A DNA stretch of 64,000 nt from [Clostridium] ultunense DSM 10521 (GTDB lineage: Bacteria; Bacillota; Clostridia; Tissierellales; Tepidimicrobiaceae): assembly GCF_000511955.1 (NCBI RefSeq), contig NZ_AZSU01000003.1:267487-331486 (forward strand). The letters are read 5' to 3'. The notes beneath the pieces were generated by a model, which saw nothing but the letters and a program-made list of their open reading frames with translations, was not told the origin of the DNA and did not search any database. Of the stretch, positions 43,596 to 52,639 are shown piece after piece (within the stretch, counting starts at the first letter, position 1; every line of letters begins with the position of its first letter). The position numbers were made by a program, and so were the translations under genes.

Positions 43596-44558
43596 TCACC
43601 TACTAGAAAATTTTTCTTTTGCCAAATATGCTACACCAACTCCATTATCTGTAGAAAGTGGAATTTTGGCAAAATAAGGCCTAATGTTATTATCACTAAG
43701 CTTATTATATAAGGAACCTCTTATATGCTCATTTGCAGAAACACCACCAGTAATTAAAATATCATCTAATTTATATTCAATATGCCTATTAATAATTATA
43801 TTATATAATAATATCGATATAGTATTAAACAATGTGGCGAATATATCTTCTATTGCATAAGAAGAGTCCTTTATTAAATTTTTAAAATAGTTCTCTAAAC
43901 CAGAGATATTAAACCAAGTTTTGTCCTTTAAACTAATAGGTATATTTAAATTTAATACATTTCCCCTTTGAGAAATTTTATCCATTTCCATACCACAGGG
44001 AAAAGGCAAGCCTAATTCTACCCCAATTCTATCGATTAGCTGCCCTAAGCTTAAATCTAAAGTTCCACCTATAATGTCTATAGACATTTGGTTTTTCTTA
44101 TTACTGACTAATAATAATTCTGTAGTCCCACCAGAAATATGAAGGCTTAAAAATTTATCACAATCTTTAAGCTGACTCCCCATAATCCCAGCGCCAATAT
44201 GTCCTTCCTGATGACTATATTCACTATATTTAGTCCCCAATATTTTAGATAAAATAAAAGCCTGTCCTTTTCCAACTACAAAAACAGGCATATATGAATC
44301 CTCGACACTCCTAGGTTTGTTACTACAAGCAATAGTATCCACTTTAGTAATATCTATCTCCATCATCATCTTTTCAATCAGCAAAGGTAAATTATTTATA
44401 TGCTGAAAAACCGCTTCCTGTTGTCTTAGACCTTTCTGTCCTTTCTTTACCTCTAAAACTTTTCTCAAGTCTAAGACAATATTATCTTCATTATCAATTA
44501 TAGCTAAGGAAGTAGTATATGCAGATGTATCTATTCCAATAAAGTATCTGTTACTCAT
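43596..44558 (-). CDS. Kae1/TsaD-like domain protein (O-sialoglycoprotein endopeptidase-like)
   Basis: 320-residue member of the ASKHA/TsaD fold, known in clostridia as a Kae1-like paralogue. The N-terminal [12 protein letters not shown] and C-terminal [14 protein letters not shown] are typical of this fold; the metal-binding pair is in SHQEGHIG. True TsaD, required for t6A tRNA synthesis, is usually longer, so this is a second family member of unknown role. I chose ATG at 44558 (reading MSNRYF), with GAAGGGAT 5 bases before it; it overlaps nusB by 8 bp. Confidence 0.82.
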   Translation of the reverse strand: MSNRYFIGIDTSAYTTSLAIIDNEDNIVLDLRKVLEVKKGQKGLRQQEAVFQHINNLPLLIEKMMMEIDITKVDTIACSNKPRSVEDSYMPVFVVGKGQAFILSKILGTKYSEYSHQEGHIGAGIMGSQLKDCDKFLSLHISGGTTELLLVSNKKNQMSIDIIGGTLDLSLGQLIDRIGVELGLPFPCGMEMDKISQRGNVLNLNIPISLKDKTWFNISGLENYFKNLIKDSSYAIEDIFATLFNTISILLYNIIINRHIEYKLDDILITGGVSANEHIRGSLYNKLSDNNIRPYFAKIPLSTDNGVGVAYLAKEKFSSR

Positions 44559-44961
44559 TATTATCCCTTCTTCTAACAAATCCACCTAATACTCCATTGA
44601 TAAACTTCGAAGATTCATCAGTGCTATATGTTTTTGCAACCTCTATAGCTTCATTAATGGAAACTTCCACTGGTATATCCTCTCTATAAACTATTTCATA
44701 TATAGCTATTCTTAGGATACATAAATCTACCCTTGCTAATCTATGTAATTCCCATCCTTCTATATTATCCTTAATATGATCATCTATTTCATCTAAATTC
44801 TTGATTATTGTATGTATCGCATCTTCAATATATTCCTTTTCACTTAAATTAAATTTATTATTATTAAAAAACATATCTATAATGTTGTTAGAATAATCTG
44901 AATTTATTTCCATTTGATATAACAGCTTCATTGTAGATTCCCTTGCATATCTTCTACCCAT
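44551..44961 (-). CDS. nusB: Transcription antitermination factor NusB
   Basis: 136-residue RNA-binding protein of the rRNA antitermination complex. [17 protein letters not shown] at the start and [18 protein letters not shown] are signatures, and the end INGVLGG is conserved. It overlaps the TsaD-like gene by 8 bp and follows the asp23-amaP-DUF2273 genes. Confidence 0.95.
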   Translation of the reverse strand: MGRRYARESTMKLLYQMEINSDYSNNIIDMFFNNNKFNLSEKEYIEDAIHTIIKNLDEIDDHIKDNIEGWELHRLARVDLCILRIAIYEIVYREDIPVEVSINEAIEVAKTYSTDESSKFINGVLGGFVRRRDNNE

Positions 44962-45006
44962 TTCTACCCTCCTTAATATAATCTAATTTTACATCTAAAT
45001 TTCATA

Positions 45007-45243
45007 TTACATTCTCTTTGTTGGGGTAAAGAGCCTTATCAAAAACCCTTTAATATCTTCCCAGCTATAGGATTTGCTTCCAATGAAAAATCCTAACCAG
45101 GTACATAGAACTATGAATATAGTTTTAAAAAAACCAATCGTTAGTATTAGTATACCAATTAAAAAGCCTAGAAAAGCCCCTAAGGTTTTATTCTTATTAG
45201 CCTTAATATATTCCATCATCTCAACGAATAATTCTTTTATCAA
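45007..45243 (-). CDS. DUF2273 small membrane protein
   Basis: 78 residues with two hydrophobic segments (about 20-38 GAFLGFLIGILILTIGFF and 40-55 IFIVLCTWLGFFIG). DUF2273 proteins are regularly encoded between amaP and nusB with asp23 and probably help place Asp23 at the membrane. Spaced 19 bp after amaP. No enzymatic residue is visible. Confidence 0.88.
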   Translation of the reverse strand: MIKELFVEMMEYIKANKNKTLGAFLGFLIGILILTIGFFKTIFIVLCTWLGFFIGSKSYSWEDIKGFLIRLFTPTKRM

Positions 45244-45262
45244 TTTGTAAACACCTCATTTA

Positions 45263-45811
45263 TCATTTTACATTTCTAATAGGTGTAGTAATATTGCTAA
45301 TAATGACTTTGACTTCATTAACATTGACTCCGGTACAGTTTTCGATATGTTCTTTTACTTTATTTTGAAGGCCCTTAGTAGTTTCCGGTATATCTATTTC
45401 AGGATAAACTTCCCCTTTTAAATTTACAAATATTTGCCCTTCTACTATATCTACCTTTGTAGTAATATTTTTTATACCGGTAAATTTATTAGATACAGTT
45501 TCCACTAGGCCTACTATGGTTTCAGATGAAATATTTATTTCTCCATAATCTGTTCTCTGCACTAAATAGGTGGTCCTTGGTTTATCAGCACCGACCTTTA
45601 CCCCTAATATCAATGTTCTTAAACTTAATAGTAGTACAGCAAGTCCTATTCCAGTACATATATAATTACCTTTAACCCCTTCTAGTAAATAATTAATATT
45701 ATCTGTAGATAAAAATCTTATCTGTTCGAAAGGGAATAGTATCATAATTATTGAAAAGGCAATTAAACAAAGGGACAAAAGAGTTAATATTATTCTATCA
45801 ATTATGCTCAT
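45263..45811 (-). CDS. amaP: Alkaline shock response membrane anchor protein AmaP
   Basis: 182 residues with two membrane helices (about 5-25 and 52-70) and a C-terminal Asp23-like beta-alpha domain (about 88-180, with ISSETIVGLVE and LKGEVYPEIDI). In Staphylococcus AmaP anchors Asp23 at the membrane in cell-envelope stress. Here it follows the asp23 gene after a terminator hairpin. Confidence 0.88.
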   Translation of the reverse strand: MSIIDRIILTLLSLCLIAFSIIMILFPFEQIRFLSTDNINYLLEGVKGNYICTGIGLAVLLLSLRTLILGVKVGADKPRTTYLVQRTDYGEINISSETIVGLVETVSNKFTGIKNITTKVDIVEGQIFVNLKGEVYPEIDIPETTKGLQNKVKEHIENCTGVNVNEVKVIISNITTPIRNVK

Positions 45812-45843
45812 AATTGATTCATCCTCCTAAAATATATTTAAAA

Positions 45844-45868
45844 TTACCCTCTGGTTTCCAGAGGGTAA
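45844..45868 (-). terminator. Terminator downstream of asp23
   Basis: TTACCCTCTGG / CCAGAGGGTAA stem with a 3-base loop, right after the asp23 stop. The T-run on the minus strand is TTTTAAAT, so leaky; it would set a higher level of asp23 than of amaP and DUF2273. Confidence 0.75.
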
Positions 45869-45873
45869 ATATA

Positions 45874-46281
45874 CTATTTTACTCTTGGTTCATTCTCAAC
45901 TTTAGGCTCTTCTTTAGGTATGTTAACGCCTTGCACATTAACATTGACTTCTACTACATTTAAGCCGGTCATGGTTTCAACTGTATCCTTAACATTCTGT
46001 TGCACCTTAGCTGCAACTTCAGATATTTTAGAACCATAATCTACAATTAAGAATAAATCTATTGCAGCTTCCTTCTCGCCAACCTCAACCTTTACACCCT
46101 TAGATAGGTTTTTCATACCCAACATTTCAGTAATATCGCCGGTGATGCCACCACTCATACCTGTAACGCCATCTACTTCAGTAGCAGCTAAACCTGCTAT
46201 AATAGCCACAACTTCATTAGCAATTTTTACTGTACCATATTTGATCTTTTCATCACTTGAAAACTCCGTCACTTTAGACAC
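45874..46281 (-). CDS. Asp23/Gls24 family envelope stress response protein
   Basis: 135 residues. GTVKIANEVVAIIAGLAA and VDGVTGMSGGI are typical Asp23 N-terminal motifs, and VNVQGVNIP the C-terminus. The protein binds the membrane through AmaP/DUF2273 and buffers envelope stress. It is followed by its own terminator hairpin. Its start has AGGTGTC upstream. Confidence 0.92.
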   Translation of the reverse strand: MSKVTEFSSDEKIKYGTVKIANEVVAIIAGLAATEVDGVTGMSGGITGDITEMLGMKNLSKGVKVEVGEKEAAIDLFLIVDYGSKISEVAAKVQQNVKDTVETMTGLNVVEVNVNVQGVNIPKEEPKVENEPRVK

Positions 46282-46344
46282 CTCCCATTATCTGAAAGTC
46301 CTTAGAGTTATTATATCAGAGGGTTAAGTTTTTTACAATCAATT

Positions 46345-47013
46345 CTAATTCTTTTTCATTATTTTTATATTTGATGTATCCAGATTGGTTTCACTCATAA
46401 CAACGTCTAATATTTTGACTACATCCTGTTCGGTAAGCTCATCTATCGATACAACAACTTTTGCACTTTCATCTGTAAGAAATATTAATGCATCTTCAAA
46501 TCCTTTTGCTTTTATCAGTCCTTCAATCACTAATTCCTTTTCAGAATTTTCTCCTATTCTCACAATCTTTTTCTGAGCTTCCGTTCTCATTTCATCATTA
46601 GTATTGTCATTGTTAACAATTTCATTCAACCTATCAATTAATCCTGCTCTTAGTTTGTCCCTAGATAGCCTTTGTTCAATAAAGTAGTTTTTAGATCTTA
46701 AACTATCTTCTCGATTAATTGTTTCTTTAATGGATTCCTCAGTGGTTTTAGCCATATCATCTATATCTTCAAAAGCCTTAGTATCCAATATTTCCATTTC
46801 ATCTTTTTCATCTTCATCGCCCTCAGATATTGTTGGAACTAAATCCTTTTCTTCTAAATGGCTCCCTTTTGCCAATTCTATTTCCTCATGTTTTTGATAG
46901 TCATTTGAAACCTTTGACAAAGCTTGTTTGGTTAAATTATGATTTAAATAACCAGTAAACACCAGTAAAACTATTAACACCAATATTATAGCTGGCCTTT
47001 TCATGGAAAACAT
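46345..47013 (-). CDS. spoIIIAH: Stage III sporulation protein AH
   Basis: 222 residues. One N-terminal membrane helix (about 8-22) is followed by a long charged linker (50-110) and the C-terminal ring-building domain (about 120-218, KLRAGLIDRLNEIVNNDNTN region, FEDALIFLTDES, VSIDELTEQDVV). SpoIIIAH in the mother-cell membrane docks with forespore SpoIIQ to form the channel across the septum. It is the last gene of the spoIIIA operon. Confidence 0.92.
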   Translation of the reverse strand: MFSMKRPAIILVLIVLLVFTGYLNHNLTKQALSKVSNDYQKHEEIELAKGSHLEEKDLVPTISEGDEDEKDEMEILDTKAFEDIDDMAKTTEESIKETINREDSLRSKNYFIEQRLSRDKLRAGLIDRLNEIVNNDNTNDEMRTEAQKKIVRIGENSEKELVIEGLIKAKGFEDALIFLTDESAKVVVSIDELTEQDVVKILDVVMSETNLDTSNIKIMKKN

Positions 47014-47025
47014 TATTAATCCCCC

Positions 47026-47616
47026 CTATTTACTAGTATAAACCTCTACCCTATTGCCAGGTAGGCCTAATACAGTTTTAACAGCTTGATACAATCGTTC
47101 CTTAACTTCTAAATCCTCTGCCCCCTCAGCTATTACTATTACCCCTTTTACCGTAGGTTTTATTTCTTTCAACACTATTGGAGAGCCTTCACTGCCTGTG
47201 ACTACTTGGATAGTCATATCTTCCCTAATAATTTCTCTAGTTCCTCCTTGAGAATCTAATTCATTAGTTGTTTCATTGTTTTTAGTAGTGTTAAAAGCTG
47301 GAATCCTTTCCACAGTATCTTCTAGAGTTATCATTACTTTTACTGAACCTACCCCTTTTAATTGACCTAATACATGTTCTAGTTTGTTCTCTAAAATTGC
47401 TCCATAATCCATTTCAATGTTGGAGGTATAATTAATTTCATTTTCTAACTTCAAGTTGGAATTAATTCCCTTCTTCTCTTGAAAAAAAATATCTGCTATT
47501 ATAATAAGTATGACTCCAATAATTAGTATTATGAATAAATTCTTAATTAAATCCTTATTGTTTATTTGGGCTAAGTATTTTTTAATCCTATCTATTATCT
47601 TATCCACCTTATTCAC
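47026..47616 (-). CDS. spoIIIAG: Stage III sporulation protein AG
   Basis: 196 residues with a membrane helix (about 25-46, IKNLFIILIIGVILIIIAD) and a ring-forming domain. Segments ILENKLEHVLGQLKGVG and VVIAEGAEDLEVKERLYQA are typical; SpoIIIAG makes the large ring of the A-Q complex. It overlaps spoIIIAF by 8 bp. Confidence 0.93.
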   Translation of the reverse strand: MNKVDKIIDRIKKYLAQINNKDLIKNLFIILIIGVILIIIADIFFQEKKGINSNLKLENEINYTSNIEMDYGAILENKLEHVLGQLKGVGSVKVMITLEDTVERIPAFNTTKNNETTNELDSQGGTREIIREDMTIQVVTGSEGSPIVLKEIKPTVKGVIVIAEGAEDLEVKERLYQAVKTVLGLPGNRVEVYTSK

Positions 47617-48240
47617 CTTCTCCCAGGGTATTTAAAAATACTCTTATATTTTCCTTTGAAATATTATAATTTTTGTAGATAATATCTACTATTCTTTCAC
47701 TATTTTCAAATTCCTGTAATTTAACAGTTTTTTCTTTACTAGAGCCTACATTTACTTCTTCAATTTGGACTACTGTTACATAATCATCCATTCTTTCATC
47801 TTTTCCTCTATTTTCTTTTAATATTATCTCTACATCCCTAATTTCTCCATAATTTATTCCATCCTCATGAATAGAAATATTTATTCCATCTACTATATAT
47901 TCTGTAGTTTCAAGAATTAATCCCTCAATTTCATCCTTAATTTTACTTACATAAATCTCCTTTACCTGTCCCTCTTGCAGTGAGGCCAATTCTGCATTTT
48001 CTTTATATTCGTATTCTATTTGATCTACTGTATTAAAAAATACCTCCCTATCCACTTGGAAATCTTTTTGAATTAGTTTTATAAAAGGTGTAATCAATAC
48101 AATTATTATTAATAGCCCTATTACCATATCTATATATCTTTTCATATTGCTGCTAGGAAGAACTATTTCTATGATAGAAATCAAAACAAAGATTATGGCT
48201 ATATCTTTTACCCATGCTTTTAAAAAATTAACTATCCCAT
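47609..48240 (-). CDS. spoIIIAF: Stage III sporulation protein AF (start interrupted at a G run)
   Basis: Two N-terminal membrane helices and a soluble domain; family motif VLPSSNMKRYI. As given, the frame opens only at 48184 without any SD. The ATG at 48240 has a good SD (AGGTGAT) and the expected N-terminus follows (GIVNFLKAWVKDIA), but needs one extra G in the run at 48236-48238. So either the run is miscounted or spoIIIAF is truly disrupted. Without the extra base only the second membrane helix would be made. Confidence 0.75.
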
Positions 48241-48248
48241 ATAATCAC

Positions 48249-49448
48249 CTACCTAAACATAATAGTAGCATTTCCAGCCTCAACTATTACTGTAATAGTT
48301 ATGAAAAACATAGTTGCAACAGAGAGTATTCCTATTAATAACAATAGGAGAGACTTAGACACCTCACTAAAACTGCTGGAAATATTAATAGACGCAATAG
48401 GCTCTACAAGAGCTGCTATGACCTTATAAATAAATATAAGGACCGTTATTTTTATGGCAGGAGCTATACAGATGAAAAACAAAACTACTAATCCTATCAT
48501 CCCTATTCCATTTTTTAATATTGCAGAACAACCTATTACTGCTTCTACAGCATCAGATAAGAATTTTCCAATTATTGGTATGAAATTATCTACGGCAAAT
48601 TTTGCAGTTCTAATAGTGACTCCATCAATATTGGCACCTATTCCATACATTGTAATTATTCCAATAAAAACGGTAAAAGAAGCGCTAATTAACACAATAA
48701 TTATTTGGCGCATTAATTCGGATAATTTTGAAAACTGAACTTTTTCGGAGATATTGCTTATAACTCCAATTATAAAGGTAAAAAAAATCAATGGAAATAC
48801 CAAATTTTTAATCAAAGAGCCTATTATATTAACTACTCCGATAACCATAGGATGAAAAATAAATCTAGTATTAGCTCCACCTATTGCCGTTAATAAAGTC
48901 AATAAAATAGGTAGTATTATTTGCATAAAATTTACCATTTGAGCTACAGTTTTTTTCCCCAGGTCTAAAGCCAACATAAAACTATTAATCATAAGCATAG
49001 CTAAAATTATATAACAAGCATAATGGGCTAATTGAGCAACTGTATCTTTCTCAAATGTACTTTGTAAATTGGTTAGAATTGAGCAAGCCACCGTTATAAT
49101 TAGTATTTGAGAAATCAAGTTCAAATTATTTAGTATCTCATTGAAGAATATCTTAATTACCCCTTCTTTAATTTGATTTACATCTAATTTGTTTTGACCT
49201 TTAATTGTGGATATAATATTTTCTTTTATATTTATTTTAGGATAAAAGCCTTCATTTCCTCTTAATATATCTTCTAATATTAGTTCTAGTTCTCTTATGT
49301 TAAGGCTATCTAGCTGTTCCTGTAAAAACTGATCCGTAATACTAATGCTATTTTCATCTTTTTTTTCAGCAAAAGAATAGGATGAAAATAGTAGTATTAA
49401 AATAATTATTTTAAAAACTATCCTTTTCCTTTTCTCCATTTTTTTCAC
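48249..49448 (-). CDS. spoIIIAE: Stage III sporulation protein AE
   Basis: 399-residue polytopic membrane protein with a signal peptide (about 1-27) and about seven later membrane helices. QEQLDSLNIRELE and FGA-like regions are absent, but LNLISQILIITVACSI, IPIIGKFLSDAVEAVIGC and the rest fit the family. It forms part of the basal membrane complex of the mother-cell channel. SpoIIIAD lies 2 bp upstream. Confidence 0.93.
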   Translation of the reverse strand: MKKMEKRKRIVFKIIILILLFSSYSFAEKKDENSISITDQFLQEQLDSLNIRELELILEDILRGNEGFYPKINIKENIISTIKGQNKLDVNQIKEGVIKIFFNEILNNLNLISQILIITVACSILTNLQSTFEKDTVAQLAHYACYIILAMLMINSFMLALDLGKKTVAQMVNFMQIILPILLTLLTAIGGANTRFIFHPMVIGVVNIIGSLIKNLVFPLIFFTFIIGVISNISEKVQFSKLSELMRQIIIVLISASFTVFIGIITMYGIGANIDGVTIRTAKFAVDNFIPIIGKFLSDAVEAVIGCSAILKNGIGMIGLVVLFFICIAPAIKITVLIFIYKVIAALVEPIASINISSSFSEVSKSLLLLLIGILSVATMFFITITVIVEAGNATIMFR

Positions 49449-49450
49449 CT

Positions 49451-49840
49451 TTAGGGAAGTATTTTTATTATCAATTCCATCAATGCTAATAAAATCGGTA
49501 TAGCAAGTACCATCATCACAATCTTTCCACCCAATTCAATTTTAGAGGCAATTGCTTCTTCTCCTGCATCTCTGGATATTTGAGCACCAAATTCGACTAT
49601 ATAAGCAATTCCAATAATTTTTAATATGGTAGAAAAATATGTAAATTCGATACTTGTTTTTTTAGCTAATTGATTTAAGGTTTCAACCACATATACCAAT
49701 TTGTCCATAATCATAAAGAATATAAGGATACCTGTAACTAAACTAATAAAAATGGCAAATTCTGAACCAATACTCCTTCTTACTATTACTGCCAATATAG
49801 TTGATATTATTCCTATACCAACAATCTGCATAATTTCCAT
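49451..49840 (-). CDS. spoIIIAD: Stage III sporulation protein AD
   Basis: 129 residues, with four hydrophobic segments, and with KTSIEFTYFSTILKIIGIAYI and SRDAGEEAIASKIELGGK characteristic of SpoIIIAD. It is a small membrane subunit of the channel together with SpoIIIAC, whose motifs it shares. Confidence 0.93.
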   Translation of the reverse strand: MEIMQIVGIGIISTILAVIVRRSIGSEFAIFISLVTGILIFFMIMDKLVYVVETLNQLAKKTSIEFTYFSTILKIIGIAYIVEFGAQISRDAGEEAIASKIELGGKIVMMVLAIPILLALMELIIKILP

Positions 49841-49855
49841 AAAATCACTTCCCGT

Positions 49856-50053
49856 TTAATAAAGTTGAAATAGGGTTTTTATACTATCAAATAATTTCGA
49901 TATAAGCCCTATAACCATGCTAAAAACAATAACAACCCCTACCAAGGTGGTTATATAAGCAAATTCTTCCTTCCCAGCCTTGTCTAAAACGGCATGAAGA
50001 ACACCTAATAATATACCTATACTTGCTATTTTAAATATCAAATCGATATTCAT
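49856..50053 (-). CDS. spoIIIAC: Stage III sporulation protein AC
   Basis: 65 residues with two membrane helices; LIFKIASIGILLGVLHAVL and KAGKEEFAYITTLVGVVIV are family patterns. It is a small subunit of the SpoIIIA basal complex. Spaced 13-15 bp to its neighbours. Confidence 0.92.
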   Translation of the reverse strand: MNIDLIFKIASIGILLGVLHAVLDKAGKEEFAYITTLVGVVIVFSMVIGLISKLFDSIKTLFQLY

Positions 50054-50066
50054 ATTCTTCTCTCCT

Positions 50067-50591
50067 CTATAACAGTATTATCACAATAGCAATTCCCGTA
50101 AGTATTCCTAAATTTTTATACATCTTTTCATTTTTATCCCTTTCTAATTTAGCTTCTTTCTGAAGAATAGCAATTTGGTTTAGAATTAATTTAAAATTTT
50201 TCTCTTGATCTTGCCTATCAGAAGAACCTAAGACTCTCCCTAAGGATAAAAATATTTCTATATCACCTTCTTTGAGATTTAACCTATCTCTCAACACAGT
50301 AGCTACGCTAGTAAAACTGTTAAAAACATCCCCTTTTTTATTATTTAGCAAATATATTTTAATTTCTTCGAATATAAAAGATACTTTTTTATTGCCTTTA
50401 TTATAAACATTGGTTAAAGCTTCTGGTAATGGAACGGCTCCATAGACTATTTCTGTTTCGAGGATTTTAAAACATTGCTCTAGGAAAATTAAATTATCAA
50501 ATCTATTAGCAAATCTACTTCCATAATGAAAACCCATTGAGGTAGTTGAAAGAATAATTAATAAGCCGCCGAGAAATTTAAACAATCCCAT
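50067..50591 (-). CDS. spoIIIAB: Stage III sporulation protein AB
   Basis: 174 residues with membrane helices at both ends (about 5-20, LGGLLIILSTTSMGFHYG, and 158-173, NLGILTGIAIVIILL) and a cytoplasmic helical domain between, similar to GspF. FLEQCFKILETEIVYG is typical. It probably joins SpoIIIAA to the membrane channel parts. Confidence 0.92.
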   Translation of the reverse strand: MGLFKFLGGLLIILSTTSMGFHYGSRFANRFDNLIFLEQCFKILETEIVYGAVPLPEALTNVYNKGNKKVSFIFEEIKIYLLNNKKGDVFNSFTSVATVLRDRLNLKEGDIEIFLSLGRVLGSSDRQDQEKNFKLILNQIAILQKEAKLERDKNEKMYKNLGILTGIAIVIILL

Positions 50592-50610
50592 AAAATCCCT
50601 TCTTTCTCAT

Positions 50611-51585
50611 TTAAATTATGGAGGTAAAAGAATCCCCTTCAATAATATCTTTTACGGTGCCAACTCCCTTAGAATTATCTAAAAATATATACCTTTTAAA
50701 TATCTTATCTTCAATTAGCATTCTTAGACTTTTCTTTGAAACTAGATCCTCTAAAGTACTGCCATGTATGGTGGCAATTATCTTCACTCCTGCTTTAAGA
50801 GCCTCATGGATAGCATCTACATCATTAATACTTCCTATTTCATCCATGGCTACAATATCTGGTGACATAGCTCTTATTAACATAATCGTTCCATCTTTTT
50901 TATTACAACCATCTAACACGTCAGTCCTTAAACCAATATCGAATTGAGGCATCCCATTATACATACCTGCTAACTCAGATCTTTCATCTATAACTCCCAC
51001 TTTCATACCTTTCCCTCCTAAATCTTTGCTTCCATTGCTTAAAATTCTAATTAAATCTCTCAATATGGTAGTTTTTCCACACTGTGGTGGAGAGACGATT
51101 AATGTGTCGTAAATAGTATGGGAAAAATCTATAATATATTTAATCAATTTCTCAGAAACCCCTATTTTTTCTCTTGCAATACGCATATTTAAAGAAGAAA
51201 TATCCCTAATCGTTTCTATCCCATTTGGTCCATATAATACCTTACCTCCTATACCAACTCTGTGGCCTCCCCTCAAGGTAATAAATCCATTCTTTATCTC
51301 CTCTTCAAAAGCATAAACTGAATAATTGCTAACAAGTTGGAAGGTCTCTATTATTTCTCTTTTATCTACCAATCTACCATCTTTTTTATTTCTAGTTAAT
51401 AAGCCATCCTTTGTGACAAAAAAATCAGAGTTATTTGAATATATATTAAGAGGTGATCCATATCTAAGCCTTATTTCCTCTACATTTTTTTTATACTTAT
51501 TTGGAATCTTTTTTAGAGTATGGCTTAATTCTAAACTAATATATTCTAGAATATTTTCATATATTCCAATTTCCTTCTCTTCCAT
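50611..51585 (-). CDS. spoIIIAA: Stage III sporulation protein AA (ATPase)
   Basis: 324-residue ATPase of the secretion-ATPase superfamily (GspE-like). Walker A is SPPQCGKTT; Walker B is DIVAMDEIG; GGHRVGIGG precedes. It is thought to power the mother-cell to forespore channel. It is the first gene of the eight-gene operon, and a sigma-E-like promoter lies at 51607-51635, right after the upstream terminator. Confidence 0.95.
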   Translation of the reverse strand: MEEKEIGIYENILEYISLELSHTLKKIPNKYKKNVEEIRLRYGSPLNIYSNNSDFFVTKDGLLTRNKKDGRLVDKREIIETFQLVSNYSVYAFEEEIKNGFITLRGGHRVGIGGKVLYGPNGIETIRDISSLNMRIAREKIGVSEKLIKYIIDFSHTIYDTLIVSPPQCGKTTILRDLIRILSNGSKDLGGKGMKVGVIDERSELAGMYNGMPQFDIGLRTDVLDGCNKKDGTIMLIRAMSPDIVAMDEIGSINDVDAIHEALKAGVKIIATIHGSTLEDLVSKKSLRMLIEDKIFKRYIFLDNSKGVGTVKDIIEGDSFTSII

Positions 51586-51606
51586 AACATGTCCCTCCTT
51601 TATATA

Positions 51607-51635
51607 TAAATATGAACAAGCTAAAAATAATATGC
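51607..51635 (-). promoter_or_regulatory. Candidate sigma-E promoter of spoIIIA
   Basis: On the minus strand the -35 box GCATATT (51635-51629) matches KMATATT perfectly. After 14 bases the -10 box is CATATTTA (51614-51607), which matches CATA of CATACAMT but not the second half. spoIIIA is sigma-E dependent in Bacillus. The leader before the SD would be short. Confidence 0.55.
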
Positions 51636-51639
51636 AAAA

Positions 51640-51674
51640 AAAAGACTTAAAACCATAATGGTTTTAAGTCTTTT
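51640..51674 (-). terminator. Terminator downstream of the CD1247-type gene
   Basis: A 17-bp arm pair with ATGGTTTTAAGTC and complement, then eight T on the minus strand. It ends the efp-CD1247 transcript and insulates the spoIIIA promoter. Confidence 0.88.
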
Positions 51675-51681
51675 AAATAAT

Positions 51682-52023
51682 CTATTCTTCATCTGGCTCT
51701 TCCTCTAAATCGTCAGAATCAAAATCTACATAGTCAAAATTCTCATCAAAATAATCATCATCAAAATCTTCATAAGGATAATAATCTTCTTCGTCGTCCA
51801 GTTCGTATAATTCATCTTCAATATCGGTTAAATCCTCATCAATATATTCTACATACTGCTCTAAATCCTTATAGTCTTCAATTAATTCATCTATTACGTC
51901 TGCAAAATCCTCTAAGGCATCTATTATATGTAATAATAATTTGCCTTCCTTTGATTCTTCTTCAATTCCAAGACCTTCTGCTAATCCTTTTAAATATGAT
52001 ACTTTTTGATAAAGATATTCCAT
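51682..52023 (-). CDS. CD1247 N-terminal domain-containing protein, acidic
   Basis: 113 residues. The N-terminal block EYLYQKVSYLKGLAEGLGI, then SKEGKLLLHIIDALEDFA, is that of the CD1247 domain known from clostridia; the C-terminal 50 residues are almost only Asp, Glu and Tyr. The function is unknown. It lies downstream of efp, as in many clostridia. The extreme acidity suggests contact with a basic partner or metal binding, which is a guess. Confidence 0.85.
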   Translation of the reverse strand: MEYLYQKVSYLKGLAEGLGIEEESKEGKLLLHIIDALEDFADVIDELIEDYKDLEQYVEYIDEDLTDIEDELYELDDEEDYYPYEDFDDDYFDENFDYVDFDSDDLEEEPDEE

Positions 52024-52062
52024 GTAAATCCCTCCTATTAATTTATATATTTTTATTATTCC

Positions 52063-52620
52063 CTAGACCCTTGATAAATACTCGCCTGTTCTAGTGTCTA
52101 TTTTTATTTTATCACCCACATTTATGAATAGAGGAACATTTACTATGGCACCTGTCTCAAGGGTTGCAGGCTTAGTAGCTCCTGCGGCTGTATCACCTTT
52201 AACTCCTGGTTCTGTATGGGATACAACTAATTCAACAAAATTAGGTGCTACTACTTCGAAAGGCTTCCCTTCGTAGAATCGAATGATAGCATTATCATTC
52301 TCCTTTATATAAACTATTGCATCCTCAACCTGTTCTTTTTCCAAAGGCAATTGTTCATAGGTTTCATTATCCATAAAATAATAAAGGTTTCCATCATTAT
52401 ATAGATATTGCATTTCCTTAGTCTCAATTCTAGCTCTAGGGTATCTATCATTAGGATTAAAAGTCAAGTCTTTTATTGTACCAGTCATAACACTTTTTAT
52501 TTTTGCTCGAACAAAAGCAGCTCCTTTTCCTGGTTTAACATGCTGAAAATCCACAATTTGATAAACATCTCCATCCATTTCAAAGGTAATTCCTTTTCTA
52601 AAATCTCCTGCTGAAATCAT
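52063..52620 (-). CDS. efp: Elongation factor P
   Basis: 185 residues in three beta domains that mimic tRNA; it helps ribosomes pass polyproline stretches. The loop [10 protein letters not shown] carries Lys32, the residue modified in some bacteria. [20 protein letters not shown] and the C-terminal [11 protein letters not shown] are standard. No modification enzyme is nearby. Confidence 0.96.
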   Translation of the reverse strand: MISAGDFRKGITFEMDGDVYQIVDFQHVKPGKGAAFVRAKIKSVMTGTIKDLTFNPNDRYPRARIETKEMQYLYNDGNLYYFMDNETYEQLPLEKEQVEDAIVYIKENDNAIIRFYEGKPFEVVAPNFVELVVSHTEPGVKGDTAAGATKPATLETGAIVNVPLFINVGDKIKIDTRTGEYLSRV

Positions 52621-52639
52621 ATTAAAACCTCCTTAAACA

